Shown: positions 33,180 through 44,810, numbered from the stretch's first letter. The stretch is 64,000 bases of DNA from Ypsolopha sequella (GCA_934047225.1 OW203986.1:20773221-20837220), one strand, 5' to 3'. Translations and numbers: made by a program. Notes: generated from the sequence alone by a model not told the origin.

Positions 33180-33310
33180 GCATTGATAGATATAAAATAC
33201 TGGCCAGTAAGAAAAATATGTAGGCTTCAAGATGAAAAAATTGCTCCATGCCTTATAAAAAAAAATACTGCCATATTTCTTACCAGCCAATCTGTCTATT
33301 GATAGGATGA
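33180..33310. repeat. Imperfect inverted repeat
   Basis: ACTGGCCAGTAAGAAAAATATG and its imperfect complement CATATTTCTTACCAGCCAAT, flanked by TTGATAGAT and TCTATTGATAG, give a hairpin of about 120 bp. It may be a decayed MITE. Confidence 0.5.
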
Positions 33311-34292
33311 TTTATGGAAAACTGCCTGTAAACCAATTCATTAATAAAAAAAATGGGACTTTAAGCAATAAATGCATGTTTTTTATATATATATTTTTTG
33401 TTTTTGTAAACTATAAGTTTAAAAGCTAAGTGGTATGTAACATTATTTAGCACAATTATTATATTATATTTTTCGGTATACGCGACACCGTTACAAATAC
33501 ATGCAAATGTTCAAATCTAAAAAGTTTATATTTGCAAAAAAAAAAAGGAAATTTAAACTTGGCTTTTTGTGTACTGGTCTCACAAAAGCTAATTACAGAT
33601 CATTACAATTATTTTATCAATATTAAAACAAGTTAATTATTTTCACAAGGAATCGAATTGAGTCCGTGAAATTAGGCGATTATCTGGTTACAACACTATT
33701 ATTAAGAAAAAATTGACTGAGAATGTAACTGTTTTTGAGACATTGTGTAGTCATTCAAAATTGCATTTTATTTTGGAATATACGTGAAAATAGTACTTGA
33801 AATATGTTCCGTGATAATTAAAAAACGTTTATTTATTTTCTTTAAACCCAATAAGTTAATAATTATTTGTTAACGGTTTCATTTATTATATGTAAAGTTA
33901 TATTCTATAGTAGTCCTTATCTGTCAAAACGGGCCTCTTATTTTGTGGCAACTGTAGTACGAAATATATGCTAATAAAACATTTATTACGTCTCTATTTC
34001 TAAGGTCTAGCGTAATTCACATCTAACCCCTCCTTATTAATGCATGTTTATTATTGTAACTTGGCGATTGAAGGTGTATGTTACCAGTCACATTTACATA
34101 TACCACACATAACTACTAGCATAATTTTTTGTTTATTTTTATTTATTTTCTTTTTCAAGTTTATCAAAATAAAAATAATAATTGTTGTCCACCATGGAAG
34201 AGAGGAGTCTCCTACTACAGGTATTTTTTTGCTTAAAAGGAGACTCCAATCACCCATAAATGTATATAACATGACAAGAAATAAATAATTTC
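33311..34292. other. No gene recognised
   Basis: AT-rich. GGAGTCTCCT and AGGAGACTCC form a small inverted pair at about 34204-34248. Confidence 0.4.
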
Positions 34293-34477
34293 ATAGCACA
34301 CTGTGCTGCGCGTGCGTAAAGTCGGCATTTTCCGCACTTGTGCTATAAAGAATTATACGAAACTCGTGCGAGAAACTTTTTCTCGACTCGTGTGATTGCA
34401 GCACTCGCCTTCGGCTCGTGCCGCAAACTCACACTCGTCAGAAAACGTTTCATCGCTCTCGTATCGTAATGTACTAT
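34293..34477. mobile_element. Hairpin element (AATAGTA family, copy 3)
   Basis: Nearly identical to 19009-19187 over GTAAAGTCGGCATTTTCCGC, CGAAACTCGTGCGAGAAACT and CGTTTCATCGCTCTCGTATC. It has two small extra segments (TGCGCG near the left end and TGTGATTGCAGCACTC in the middle). Ends: ATAGCACACTG and GTAATGTACTATT. Confidence 0.75.
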
Positions 34478-34920
34478 TGTTTTTTATATTTTATTTGTAC
34501 TTCTGGATGGAATATCTTAATAAAAATGAAAAAATATTGAAAATTCTTGATACGTTGTTCAACTAATGTATAGGTATTTACCAGACCTTATACAGAATTA
34601 TTGTTGTCACATAACTGGGGACTTAGTACTAAACTTAGGTCAGATTTTCCCCCTAACCCACTTCATAAAGTATTTATGAAAAGTATATATTCGAGCAAAC
34701 TCATGAATTCAGAGTTAACTTCCATCGATGGCAAGTAAATTCCTTACGCCATCGAATCCACAAACTTTTTGTTACTAAACAACAAAATTAAGTCCATGAC
34801 CAAACAAATTTAGACTCCCTAGGGTTGTTATTTTCACCCTTTTGATCCTCGGAGCGGCTGGTCGCATAGACGGTGTAAATTATACGACAGCTTGCGCTAT
34901 ATCGTGCGGAATAGAGATGA
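34478..34920. other. No gene recognised
   Basis: AT-rich. A CATCGATGG/CCATCGA inverted word lies near 34725-34755. Confidence 0.35.
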
Positions 34921-35283
34921 GTCAACTATCCCAAAACTTTCGGTTTGTTTACCCAAAGCCTTAACTATTATCCATCCTCGGTGAAGGCTGTTGACACAAC
35001 TTCAATTTCTTCGCGATCCCTAATAAAAAGTTTCATGAGAAAAGGGGTGGCGGAGTGTAAGAGACACAATATTATGGTAATATTAAATGAAATCTCGGCT
35101 GCCGTGTTGACCTACGCTACCGACTTAATCACAGGCGATTTTCTTTTGACCCGTAACGTCTTTATTACGGTTGCCAACATTTTGACAATTACTAGCGCTT
35201 TATGCGAGATATTCGATTTGTTAGGATATTCCGAAAGTTACGTAAGAGACTTCTGTAATAGATTAAATGTGTACAAGCGTTAA
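34921..35283 (+). CDS. Unrecognised open reading frame
   Basis: Open from the stop at 34918-34920 to TAA at 35281-35283, 120 codons; the first in-frame ATG is at 35035, leaving 82 codons. The translated text (ISAAVLTYATDLITGDFLL, NVFITVANILTITSALCEIF, YSESYVRDFCNRLN) looks more protein-like than the neighbouring frames, with mixed hydrophobic and charged segments and little homopolymer bias. I recognise no family. A pyrimidine-rich stretch ending in AAAG near 34957 could serve as a splice acceptor, but no donor follows before the stop. It may be a terminal exon, a degraded transposon gene or chance. Confidence 0.3.
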   Translation, partial: VNYPKTFGLFTQSLNYYPSSVKAVDTTSISSRSLIKSFMRKGVAECKRHNIMVILNEISAAVLTYATDLITGDFLLTRNVFITVANILTITSALCEIFDLLGYSESYVRDFCNRLNVYKR

Positions 35284-36067
35284 AATGTGACCATATTTAG
35301 AATATTATTTTCACAAGTCAGTGAATAAATGGATATATATGTAGATACTTATTCACAGAATTCGGATTCATCATTCGAATTGGTTAAGCAAAGGAAACGT
35401 GGCCAATTGGAATGCGCGGTAGAATATGGCGGTTGACCGCAAACCCTGCCCAAATAGTTAGCGAATGAACTAGTCACTGAACAATTCCGTCTGTAGATAC
35501 TTTCCAATTCACCCACATCAAACAATGTATGCGCAACGTTTATAACTGCCAAAGATAACTGCACTAAACAAAAAAAAGCACGAAAATATTGGACTTTTAA
35601 TTTTTCAGTAACCTTTTTTTGTTTCAACATAACAATTAGGATATCACATTTTAGATTTATCTAAATTTTATAATCAATATTATGTCTAACAACTTAGGAA
35701 CTTATTTATATTATAACATTGGACAAACAACTTAGATACTTATATACAGGATGAATCAAACAAATGTCCTCTGGAGGGAAAGTACCCTAAATATTGAAGA
35801 TAGCAAATTTTACTTAAAGTTGTTAAAGTAAAGAAAAACTGCATTCAAATAAAATACAGAATAATACACATTTGTCCGGTTTGATTCCCGATTCAAGCAG
35901 GTGATTTTAAAAATTCTTTGAATGCAGTTTTTTTTTTTATAAAATATTAAATAAATTTTGCCGTGTTTGTTATGTATATTTGATGTTGAGCCTGTATATA
36001 ACTTTATATTTAATTAGATTAGAATATCATTGTTTTCTAAGCACGTTGGGATGAAATAATTGTTTGT
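35284..36067. other. No gene; small inverted pair
   Basis: AACTGCATTCAAA (35837-35849) and TTTGAATGCAGTT (35917-35929) form an 80-bp hairpin. The minus-strand frame at 35349-35630 is not recognised. Confidence 0.4.
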
Positions 36068-36142
36068 GAAACGTGTTTGTACCCAATGAAGACTGTGGCT
36101 TGCATTCCACAGTTAACACTCAGAACTCCTGTGACACCCTTG
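36068..36142 (+). repeat. tRNA-derived SINE, 3' fragment
   Basis: GACTGTGGCTTGCATTCCAC, ACACTCAGAACTCCTGTGAC match the 3' region of the 41790-42145 SINE. Confidence 0.6.
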
Positions 36143-36528
36143 GTAAATTTAATAAGAATATCGAGAACCGAGACAAGTCAAATTAATTATTTTGTGCTTG
36201 TCTCTCTGTTCACATACGCTAAAACTAGAAACTAAAACTCTAAATTTAGATTCCAATAAATTATTTTTATTGTTTTTTAAGCGTGGTAAAACTGATTTAA
36301 TGTAAAAAAGGTAACTGAAAAGCTTTGATGTTGATGAGAAACTCTTTTATTGGTTTCAATTAATTTTAAGGTTAAATTAAGGATAACTCAGCTGAGTGTT
36401 GCCACTCAATAAAATTAGATTCACTTCTCTGACGGATCAAAGTGTTTCCGTGGTTTCGCCTTCTTAGGGATAAAGACTAACCTTCTTTTATATACCAAGA
36501 TGTATGGGATATCGATGTAAATCATTTC

Positions 36529-36893
36529 AGGGATGATAAAGTAAGTGATTTTGAAAATTTTTGACAGAACTATGATGCGAAGTTTAGTAATTTTAAACAT
36601 GTTATATGTAGCACAAATTTTTACTAAAAGAATTTGTACCTTCGTACCGTATTAGATCTTTTTTAATTCATTTGAAACATTTTTTTTTTCATAATTGTTG
36701 TGTATATAGTAAGTAATAATCTAAAATGAAAATATTATTTCATGCCATGCCATAAATAGTGTTTTTATTATAATTGTATCGCTGTTACCACTATTTTAGT
36801 AGGCAAAACTGAGAAATGACTATATTTCGACGTCTAAACTTTCCCTAGTATTTTCAGTCAAAAATTTTCAAAATCAATTTTTCCATCATCCCT
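36529..36893. mobile_element. Hairpin-ended MITE
   Basis: TIRs of about 37 bp: AGGGATGATAAAGTAAGTGA then TTTTGAAAATTTTTGAC, with the complement at 36857-36893. The 290-bp interior is AT-rich. No clear duplication, so the superfamily is open. Confidence 0.7.
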
Positions 36894-36954
36894 AAAAATT
36901 TTGTAATTATGGTCCCAAACAACCTGTATACATTATGTCTTCTTATATATATAC

Positions 36955-37015
36955 TAGTCCTTGCCCGCGGTTTCGCTCGCGTGGAAGTGTCTTTCAACTA
37001 TCGACAGTTTTCGGC
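36955..37015 (+). repeat. GC-rich LINE-tail-like motif
   Basis: CCTTGCCCGCGGTTTCGCTC and GCGTGGAAG, the CCCGCGGCTTCGC-type wording widespread in lepidopteran repeats. Preceded by TATATACTAGT. Confidence 0.4.
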
Positions 37016-37504
37016 TTCGCAGTTATTTTATAAAGGCATGTATTTAACGCGGCGACAAATTAATCTGAATTAGGGATTTAAAAAAAATTAAAGCCGGAAG
37101 CAAAAATAATAGGTTGGCAGCTACATTGAAGGATAATTTTAAGTAGAAAGTAGCAGCTTTATAATCAGGTTATAGGCTTTGTTTTAACTTAAACTGGCAT
37201 TGATTTTTTGTTTTGGTAACTGAATTTATTATTAAGCGAACATTTGACGACGGATAAAAAGTAGAAAACAGGCTTTCTTAAATTATACAATGAGGTTGTA
37301 TATAAAGTTAACTGAGATGTGAAGAAAATATGACCATGGTCATGAAAAAAATACTTTGTGCGACATTTTTAGAGCTCTGAATAAAACAAATAGTGACATG
37401 CAAAAAAAAATAGTTTAAGTTTAAAAATAATAAAAAAACTGAACATAACCTAACTTTAAAGACCCAATATGACTTCTGCAATTGCTTCGGCGTTGCGGAA
37501 AGTG
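37016..37504. other. No gene recognised
   Basis: AT-rich; the 37308-37550 minus-strand frame has no domain. Confidence 0.4.
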
Positions 37505-37647
37505 CAGCCCCTTCGCCCTTGCGTAACAAAGCACAGTCACCCATGCTCACCTTCGCAGCTTCGGCTTGTTGGTCGCCTTCGGCGACCAGCCTCAGCCGCT
37601 ACGGCTCGCTCGGGTGCCTATGCCTTGTTACAGCAGGCGAGGGCTGC
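37505..37647. mobile_element. GC-rich hairpin element
   Basis: Nested arms: CAGCCCCTTCGCCC with GGCGAGGGCTG outermost, GTAACAAAGCACAGTCACCC with GGGTGCCTATGCCTTGTTAC next, and a perfect core TGGTCGCC-TTC-GGCGACCA (37570-37588). The surroundings are AT-rich, so this is a compositional island. The open frames across it result from GC content. Confidence 0.65.
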
Positions 37648-38204
37648 CCTTCCTCCACGCCTACGGCTTTTTATATACACTCTAGGGGTAGTACCCACAA
37701 GACTGTATAGAGTCGGGGTGCTCTGATTCGGTTTTGGAACTTATTCAACCTATTTGCTTCTATGCAACGAGCGTGCTTGTCGCCGTTTTCATTCAATTAT
37801 GATTCTACAAACAAAAATACTGAAATCCTAATACTTTATTATAGTACCCGTTTTAATTTTTACAGCTGCTTGCAAATCGCAGCCCGAATGTGTATTTTTA
37901 TATGCAAGCCTATAGTTGCCTATAATAGAATGTTTGCTATCCCACTGTTAAAATTAGTCGCCATGTCATTATTTATAGTACCTCGCCTATGATTTTATTG
38001 GCCCTGTTTAATATGTTTGCTACCTTTAAAGTAGCAGCCATTATTTAGTTTTTATAAATCCCCGCATTATAAAGCTCATCTAATATAATTATTGCTAAAA
38101 TATTTAATTGCCGCCAAGTTATTTTTTAGAAACAAAATAGTTAGTCGCCCTTTAAGTTGTTAGTCGCTTCGAAAATAATTTGCCTTTTATAAATACCCCT
38201 AAGC
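37648..38204. other. No gene recognised
   Basis: The frame at 37762-37992 has no domain. TTAGTCGCC(A/C)T and similar words recur loosely at 37950-38180. Confidence 0.35.
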
Positions 38205-38400
38205 CTATATGTTGACCAGGGTTACGACTATAAGAATAATAAAAAGCATACAGGCAGGCAGACAGACATAATATCAAAATTGTAGTTTTGGTCTCAGTTA
38301 CGAAACATAACACGTTACTTAACACTAATCATTTCATTTAAAATTTCACAAAAATGTTTAGTTTACAGACACTTTTTTAAGACTTTGTAATTAGTATAGA
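38205..38400 (+). repeat. Dispersed repeat, copy 2 (partner at 5300-5560)
   Basis: TATATGTTGACCAGGGTTAC, GGCAGACAGACATAA, CATTTAAAATTTCACA and AAATGTTTAG correspond in order to the first copy. Confidence 0.5.
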
Positions 38401-38509
38401 TATATTATTAATAAGTATAATTATGTATATTAATTATGATTATATGTTTGTATTTCGAAATCCATCGCTTTTAATACTCTAATTTATCAGTAGAATGCAT
38501 TACCAGCTA

Positions 38510-38700
38510 GAAATCAATCAGAAACAAATTTTAAAACCACAAATATTTTTGAAAAAATTCTTCGTGCCAGGATTTGAACCTGTGACCTCCTGCTTACAAT
38601 GGAACCTTTTGCCAGTGGTTCTACACACAGAAATATAAGTATACATTTTTTGATTATAATCAAAGTATACATAAGAGAATGTGTCTGGGCCAGCGTCACT
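38510..38700 (-). repeat. tRNA-related SINE-like sequence
   Basis: The minus strand has a box-B-like AGGTTCAAATCCTGG preceded by GCAGGAGGTCAC, and further upstream a box-A-like GACGCTGGCCCAG. The two are separated by about 100 bp, more than in a tRNA, so an insertion or unrelated composition is likely. Not a functional tRNA. Confidence 0.4.
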
Positions 38701-39639
38701 GAGTAAATAGAAACTTATTTAATAATTATTTATTTCGTTATTTTTACATACATACATGTAAAAATATATTTTATGTAAAAATTTATTATTAATAACATAT
38801 ATGTTTTTGAAAGAGCGAGCGAAGTTCTCCGAGTCTACTTGAACAATCCAGCGTTTGTATGTATGTATGTATGAATGTTTGTCCGAAAATAACTTGGCTA
38901 TCGTTGATCAAAACGTCATGAAATTTGGTAGGCGAGTAAATGAGACAAAAAAGTATTTTCAAGTTCGAACATGAGCCAAATCGGTCAAGGGGTTGCCGAG
39001 ATATGGGGTTGGGCGAATTACTAGTTACAATGTAATGAGCCATTCATATTTATATTTCTACGTACAAAATTATCCCTAAAATGCATGCATGCAATTTGTT
39101 GTCTCAAATTTGTATCTAGTACGACACGTTGTGGAAAATTTATAGAAAATGACTCTTATCTTTTTACATATAGGGAAGAACATTGCATACGGAAAGATAG
39201 TTTTGCTTCAGGGAATTACGGTCTAACACATACCTATAACGAGGAACCGAGATTGCGTTGAAAATTGACAGAGTAAAGCTAAAGCAGCATCCCAAGTAAA
39301 AACCTGACGACGAAAATAAAAAACCTGTTCTAGGAGCGCCATTTTTGCTTTTATGATTGCAACACTCATATTGACACATGCATACAGATATGATAACATA
39401 AAAAAGGTATGCTACTTTTTCGAGTTATTTTTATATGGTCCCCATACACGAACCCTTGGGGTTCAGTTTTTTTTAATTTTATTTCTTTTTTTATTTTTTA
39501 GTTTGCCGTGAATTAACCTATTTTGTGAAAATTTCACCTGGCTACCTGTAACGGCTAAAGCTTTAGTTCCCTGTAACAGACGGACAGACTACAGACAGCT
39601 GAGTATTAGTAATAAGCCTGTAAGTCAAGCACAGATGCA
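38701..39639. other. No gene; repeat-like stretch at 38815-39035
   Basis: A GTAT microsatellite at about 38855-38872 and words such as AACGTCATGAAATTTGGTAG and AAATCGGTCAAGGGGTTGCC suggest a widespread non-coding repeat of unknown class. Confidence 0.35.
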
Positions 39640-39770
39640 GGAGTTGCATCACGGAGTAATCAAGCACATTTTTGATGCTTCGGATAAAAAGCAGGATACA
39701 TTTTGTGTATTTTGTGACCTCTCAAAAGCTTTCAATTGCGTTAATCATGAAACTCTCTTTATTCTTCTTG
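39640..39770 (+). pseudogene. Reverse transcriptase motif-A fragment
   Basis: One frame reads VIKHIFDASDKKQDTF and then CDLSKAFNCVNHETL, the motif A block of a CR1/Jockey-type reverse transcriptase (normally LSKAFDCVNH). The catalytic Asp of motif A is present but motifs B and C are absent. The source element differs from the RTE-type end just downstream. Confidence 0.65.
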
Positions 39771-39914
39771 CTTCTGATTGGTCTCAGGCATCTACCTAGT
39801 CATACTAATTTCATGGGATTACCACTGCAATATCATGACGGGTGTTCTTTTCTCATTTTTCGTGAAAATGTTTTTGGTGGTCGTAGATAAAGTATTATGT
39901 GAAATTAATTTGAC

Positions 39915-40070
39915 ATGCCCGCTGGACTGACGATCTCAAGGACGTTGCGGGTGGCGGCTGAATGAGGATGACTGAGAACCGCCAAGAGTGGCGTAATATT
40001 GGGGAGGCCTATGTCCAGTAGTGGACGAATACGGGCTGATGGATGGATTGATGGATGGATAATTAGACAT
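39915..40070 (+). pseudogene. RTE-type retrotransposon 3' end
   Basis: Encodes RWTDDLKDVAGGG, a stop in place of the usual Trp, MRMTENRQEWRNIGEAYVQ, a stop in place of Gln, and WTNTG-stop. This is the standard C-terminus of RTE proteins. A TGATGGATGGATTGATGGAT tail follows, as expected for this clade. Only the last 50 codons survive. Confidence 0.75.
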
Positions 40071-41789
40071 TATGTCACAGTTGCACAAAATACTATTATA
40101 AAATTGTGTTGTGGTTGTTTACATTGTTATTTAACTTATAGTATAGTACGATTCACAATAAACAATTTAATTGAAATTACAAATAAACATAAAGTAATTT
40201 TCTCGAGTATTCAAATAAAAAAACGAATAGCGCGATGAAATAAAAACAAGCTTTAACCTTAAGGGCGAAAATATGAAATTTTCCTTCTTTGTTTTTCATC
40301 TTTGTCGGAAACTCGGGTCTTCTTAACTCGACGCCTGAAAAGTTTTTGATTTATGTAGCCGTGTGCCGCGGTACACACGTTTTGCACTCGACATTTGGCC
40401 GGAATGGTTTGATAATACGCCACCCTATCTATTACAAACTCTAGTAATTGTAGACGCAATAGCACTCAGACGAATGTCATTTGATAACCACTTTATCTCT
40501 ACCGAACTTAATGCGGCTGCCATAATTGCGAAATCTTAATTAAGATCGATATAATCCATTTTCACGCCGGTTCAAAACAAGCATTGTAGGTAGATAACTG
40601 AAATGCACAACATGTTACACCATGATGGTAAACAAAATATTAGTTTGCATATAACTTTAAGGCGTTCGTGGTGCGTGTGCCGGACTGTTTTCTGCACCTT
40701 GTCATGGAGGAAAACTTTTGGCCGCAGGGTGTGGTGTTCCGTCGCTTCCGCGGACAAGTGCCACAGAACAGCACAAATACGTGAAGCGTTACTTACATAG
40801 TATATTAATATAAGTTTCAAGTTAGTACAGGCGGTGACAGAATAACAGCGTCCACTTTGTTCTTGGCTGTAGGGACAAAAGCTGAGTCACCGACCTTTTC
40901 AACGCATTCTTGCTAAGTTTCCTCTAACTTCGTTCTAAAAAAAACTTGTTTGTAATACAATTATGTGTGATCTGTTGAATAAAAATCTTTTTATTTATTT
41001 TAAACAAACAATCACCAAATCGGGGGCGGGTTTGCAGGCAATTTTACGTAATGGTAACCGACCGATAATCCTAACAAATGCTGGGTCTATCCGTTCGGAA
41101 GGCATTCAATCAGACTTTAAGACGGACTGGGCTCTTGCTATCGTAACTTTATATACGCTGAGCAAGATATTCTGAGAGTTACACATTATGCATGCAAAAG
41201 GAGGTCGTATAGTCCAGGAGCGTCGTGTCGCGTCGCCGTACATCGGAGGATACAATCGAGCTTTATGTCGTTTCTGAAATAAGAAAGTATGTCTATAATG
41301 TATGGGATTTACGATACTCAAAATTCACTGTTATAAATTTTTGGGATTCGTAAATTCGAAAGTGTAAAAACGGTATTTATAAAAATATTATCATCTGACC
41401 AGAATAGGAATGGAAGGTACCGTTAGTATATTAGTACTAATTAATTAACTCTACAATTTTAATAATGACCAAAAACTCATTTAAAGAAAGAAATGCTTGT
41501 TTTCCATTTCTTTCTTTAAAATTTTGTTCATCACAATACTGGATCCATAGTAAAACATGCTACATGAAATTCTATCGAAAAGTTCATCTCGCGTCACTGT
41601 ACTATTAGGAAAGCTTACATGAAGCATGAAAGCTTACGTGAAAAGTGGGCCCGCAAAACTTTTTCTAATTGTACAACGGTTAAAATATTTTGATACTTTA
41701 ATAGTTTTAAATGTGAAACGATAAAAATAGTTACAATATTATTACAGCTTTCTTTGCAACTTGGAATTTAAGCATATGCTCTCTAACTG
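40071..41789. other. No gene; possible gag-like scrap at 40668-40785
   Basis: Within 40668-40785 (+) one frame reads ENFWPQGVVFRRFRGQVPQ, resembling the tail of ORF1-like proteins of insect non-LTR elements; it is too short to be sure. Frames at 40259-40465, 40963-41175 and 41106-41321 are not recognised. Confidence 0.35.
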
Positions 41790-42145
41790 AACTTAGCCTC
41801 TCAATCTTGAGATCCAGGTTCGATCCCCGGTCGGGCATGCACCAATGAGTTTTTCCGACATAGTATTTTGTTCTTACTTACCACTTGCTGAACGGTGAAC
41901 ATAAACATCTAAAGGAAACCTGCATGCCCAACGTGGTAGGTGGTGGTGAGCTATCGCCGAACTTCACGCACAAAGCGTGTATTATTGCCCGAAGTACGGC
42001 GATAGGGTCACCGTCTATCACGTTGGGACGTAAAAATCGTCGGTGAAACGCGGGGGTACCGAGTATAGACTGTGACTTGCATTTCACTGTTCACCCTCGG
42101 AACACCTCTGACACCCCCTCGGGGATTCATGTCGTGACAATATAT
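41790..42145 (+). repeat. tRNA-derived SINE, fuller copy
   Basis: The head has a box-B match GGTTCGATCCCCGG at about 41817-41830 with CGGTCGGGCATGCACCAATG after it. The body includes a long inverted pair (TATCGCCGAACTTC with GAAGTACGGCGATA). The tail holds GACTTGCATTTCAC, CTCGGAACACCTCTGACACC, CTCGGGGATTCATGTCGTGA, then an AT-rich end. Box A at the left is degraded. Relatives: 13345, 31168, 36068, 52085 and 58640. RNA polymerase III would transcribe an intact copy. Confidence 0.7.
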
Positions 42146-42644
42146 TTATTTATATTTTATATTTCTTACTGACAAGACCAAACACTGAAATGCATGCTCT
42201 CAGAAAAGTTAACGTAATCGCAAAAATAAACAAGATGGCTGCCGACAGCGGAACAATAAGGAAAATGGAGTTAGAAAGGCAAACCATTAAAAGGCTTCTT
42301 CCTTTCAAATGTTTTCTTAAAAAAAGTGCTGTGTATGCTACAATATCTCGGAAGAGTATTTTAATTGATATTTTTCCTGTTTATTCATTTCAATACGTCT
42401 GTTGAAAGCGCTCTCGTCAATATCAAATGTAATAATATTTATTTATCGTATGTTTATTAAGAGACAGGTACAGCAAGGCTATTATAGACTATAATATAAT
42501 TTATATTTCTCCTGAGAATCTTCTGCGACATCCGTAACAACCGTCCTATCTTTGTGACTGCTACAAAGATAGTCGGAACCAAACAATAGCCTAGGGTATT
42601 TAAACATACTTGCGTACTGATGATTTTTGATTTTCATTGTATAG
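42146..42644. other. No gene recognised
   Basis: The frame at 42190-42405 (+), starting MHALRKVNVIAKINKMAAD, is not recognised. CAAAGATAG and CTATCTTTG form a small pair near 42550-42575. Confidence 0.35.
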
Positions 42645-42941
42645 GGGCTGTAGAGTGACTCTTAATCCGTTCGATTATTCACCCCAGGACTATTATTGGC
42701 CATATGGCAGAAGATTTACTGATTCACTGAAACGCGAATTCCACGATAACTTACAAATAGATTGTAACGATTTTTTTTCATCGTATAGTAGCCATGTCTC
42801 CGCGATGAAATGGGGCTTAGCAATTAAATGGCGAAGTAGTATATTTCGTGACGAGTATAAAATGGCGGATTCTCTTACCCGAGGAATGAAGCTAGTTTCG
42901 ACGCGAGCCGAAGACGAACGTCGAAAGCTTACATTCCGAGG
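42645..42941 (+). CDS. Candidate internal exon of unknown gene
   Basis: A 297-bp open segment preceded by a pyrimidine-rich acceptor (TTTTTGATTTTCATTGTATAG, AG at 42643-42644) and followed by the donor G|GTAAGA at 42942. It would start and end in the same codon phase. The translation includes NPFDYSPQDYYWPYGRRF, LQIDCNDFFSSY, MKWGLAIKWRSSIF and TRAEDERRKLTF; no family is recognised. No partner exons were found in the window. It could equally be a chance open frame. Confidence 0.3.
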
Positions 42942-43849
42942 GTAAGAAAACCCATTTTTACTCGTTGCGAACGATACTTTTTCTACTACCTGATTAATTT
43001 ATTTAAATGTTTAATTTTTCTTTTCAAATTTAATGTATTTTATGACTTTGCAAAGCGCGGCGCGGTTTTTACCTTTTTTTTCGGGCTTGGGCCGGCGGCT
43101 TTTATTTGTGGCAAGTAAAAAAAAAAATTCATTTGCTAAATGCTTAGAAACACCTTTTTTACCTCTTTACCGATTTTTTTCACTGCCTTTCCCCGTACCG
43201 ATTTTATCTTCGATTTTTTCTTTCAATTAGGTACTACTAATTTTTTACTACGAGTATTTATCACGTTGAGAAAATGGACGAGAATATCATTTTAAAATAT
43301 GGCCTTTATTTCCCTCAATACCCTAGGCTAGGAATACGAGGTGCCATCACGTGCTAACCTAATACAAAATTGTGAGGTGTCTATGGAATGTTATTATGTA
43401 TAATATTTTAGGCTGAGTCTATTAGTTATCTAGATCATGTTTACTATTTTTACTATTCAATCATCAAAAATGTCATCTAGATTAATATTAACCAAAATAT
43501 GTATGAAAACGTCCATAATCTTGTCAAAATCATGTTTCTCCTGAAGCAAGTTTTAAATTTTGCGCTTGCGAAGAAATCGGCACGATTGTATTGTCTTCGC
43601 AAGGTTCATGGAGCGTGCATATTATAGCGAAATGAAACAGCATGGCATTTAGCTGCACTCATAACTAAGTTATTCGCGATTTCGTAGCACGATGCCTACT
43701 TTCGCGCTTAGTTGACTTTTCAGTATTTTCAAGTAATCTGTAGCACAATGCCAACATTTTCAAACCACCATACATTAGATCGTACTGTGCCTACTTTTTT
43801 ATTTTTATCGCAATTACATCGCAGTTTGCCAACGTTATAATGTGTGTTC
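42942..43849. other. No gene recognised
   Basis: A T-rich run at 43060-43230. The frame at 43729-43941 (-) overlaps the next element. Confidence 0.4.
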
Positions 43850-44323
43850 TTAAGAGGACTGAGGCAATTAGAAGTGAAATGACTATCTTTGGATGTTTTT
43901 GTTGCAATAATCAGGAACCCCACAGTCATTAAAAAATACACCTATGTTTTTCTTACGTTTATGAAGTAATTTTGAACAAACTACGTCAACTGGTTCAAAT
44001 ATTTGCTGTAAATTAAATCTTTCGTAAATCTCTATTTTTCTCATTTTAGACTTTATAATGATTTTCTCTAGATTATCGATTTCAGAATTTAGTTGGTTGT
44101 ATCTTTATAAAATTTGTTTGAATGATATCTAGCTAATAAGTTTGAACATAATATCGTGTTTTTCCTTCAACCGAAGCCGAGTTATTTAATAATATGTAGT
44201 TTTTCGAGCGCGCGTGATATTTCAGTTATCGTAACAGCCACGGCTCAGAGATGAAACGTCATAGAGCTCAGTTCTACTTGATGTAAGATGAGGTGCTTAA
44301 TCTCGGGTCACTCATGCCCTTAA
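43850..44323. mobile_element. TTAA-flanked MITE, family B, copy 1
   Basis: TTAA at 43850-43853 and 44320-44323. Ends TTAAGAGGACTGAGGC and, inverted, TTAAGGGCATGAGTGACC. The interior shares TGCAATAATCAGGAA, ACAGTCATTAAAAAA, GTTTATGAAGT, TAACAGCCACGGCTCAGAG and ATGAAACGTCATAGAG with 52159-52642. piggyBac-type by target site; no transposase. Confidence 0.75.
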
Positions 44324-44325
44324 AT

Positions 44326-44622
44326 AATTTGCCGCTCTTCGGCAATGGTCGTATCGTAAATCCTTACGCTTTCTAAACAATCCATAACTGATAGTGCACA
44401 TCCGGCCAGTCGGCTACTATATACATTTCTATGCGCATTATATATTTGTGGCAGATCTGTACTAAGCTGCATCTGGACCATTAGGTCACAGAGTTGATCA
44501 GAGATATGGAGCCATAGGTTCAGATCCACTAGTCTGGATCCATCTATCGTCCATCTACAAATAAAACATTCCAACCGTACTGGAGGAGACCACTGAAATG
44601 CGAGGCCCAATTTGTGGTTCAC
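44326..44622 (-). pseudogene. Unrecognised open frame next to MITE
   Basis: About 99 codons: LGLAFQWSPPVRLECFICRW, TIDGSRLVDLNLWLHISDQL and DLMVQMQLSTDLPQIYNAHR are dense and protein-like. It ends right at the TTAA edge of the neighbouring MITE; the stop TAA overlaps the target site. I recognise no family; a retroelement coding scrap is the likeliest source. Confidence 0.3.
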
Positions 44623-44810
44623 CTCTTTACCTACCTACATACATATGTATGTATATGTTTTGAAATACCGTATTTCAGGTCTTAAAATTCTTTCGATAGT
44701 ACCAGGATACTCACATGTATAAGCTACCCTTATATATTCAAGATGCAAATTCTATAGATATTCTGAGAATCTTGTGTAAATCTACTCTTAGTATATAAGG
44801 TCTTTCAATT

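Noticed and set aside
38568..38596. Functional tRNA gene
   Set aside because: Only a box-B-like segment; no cloverleaf of normal length.
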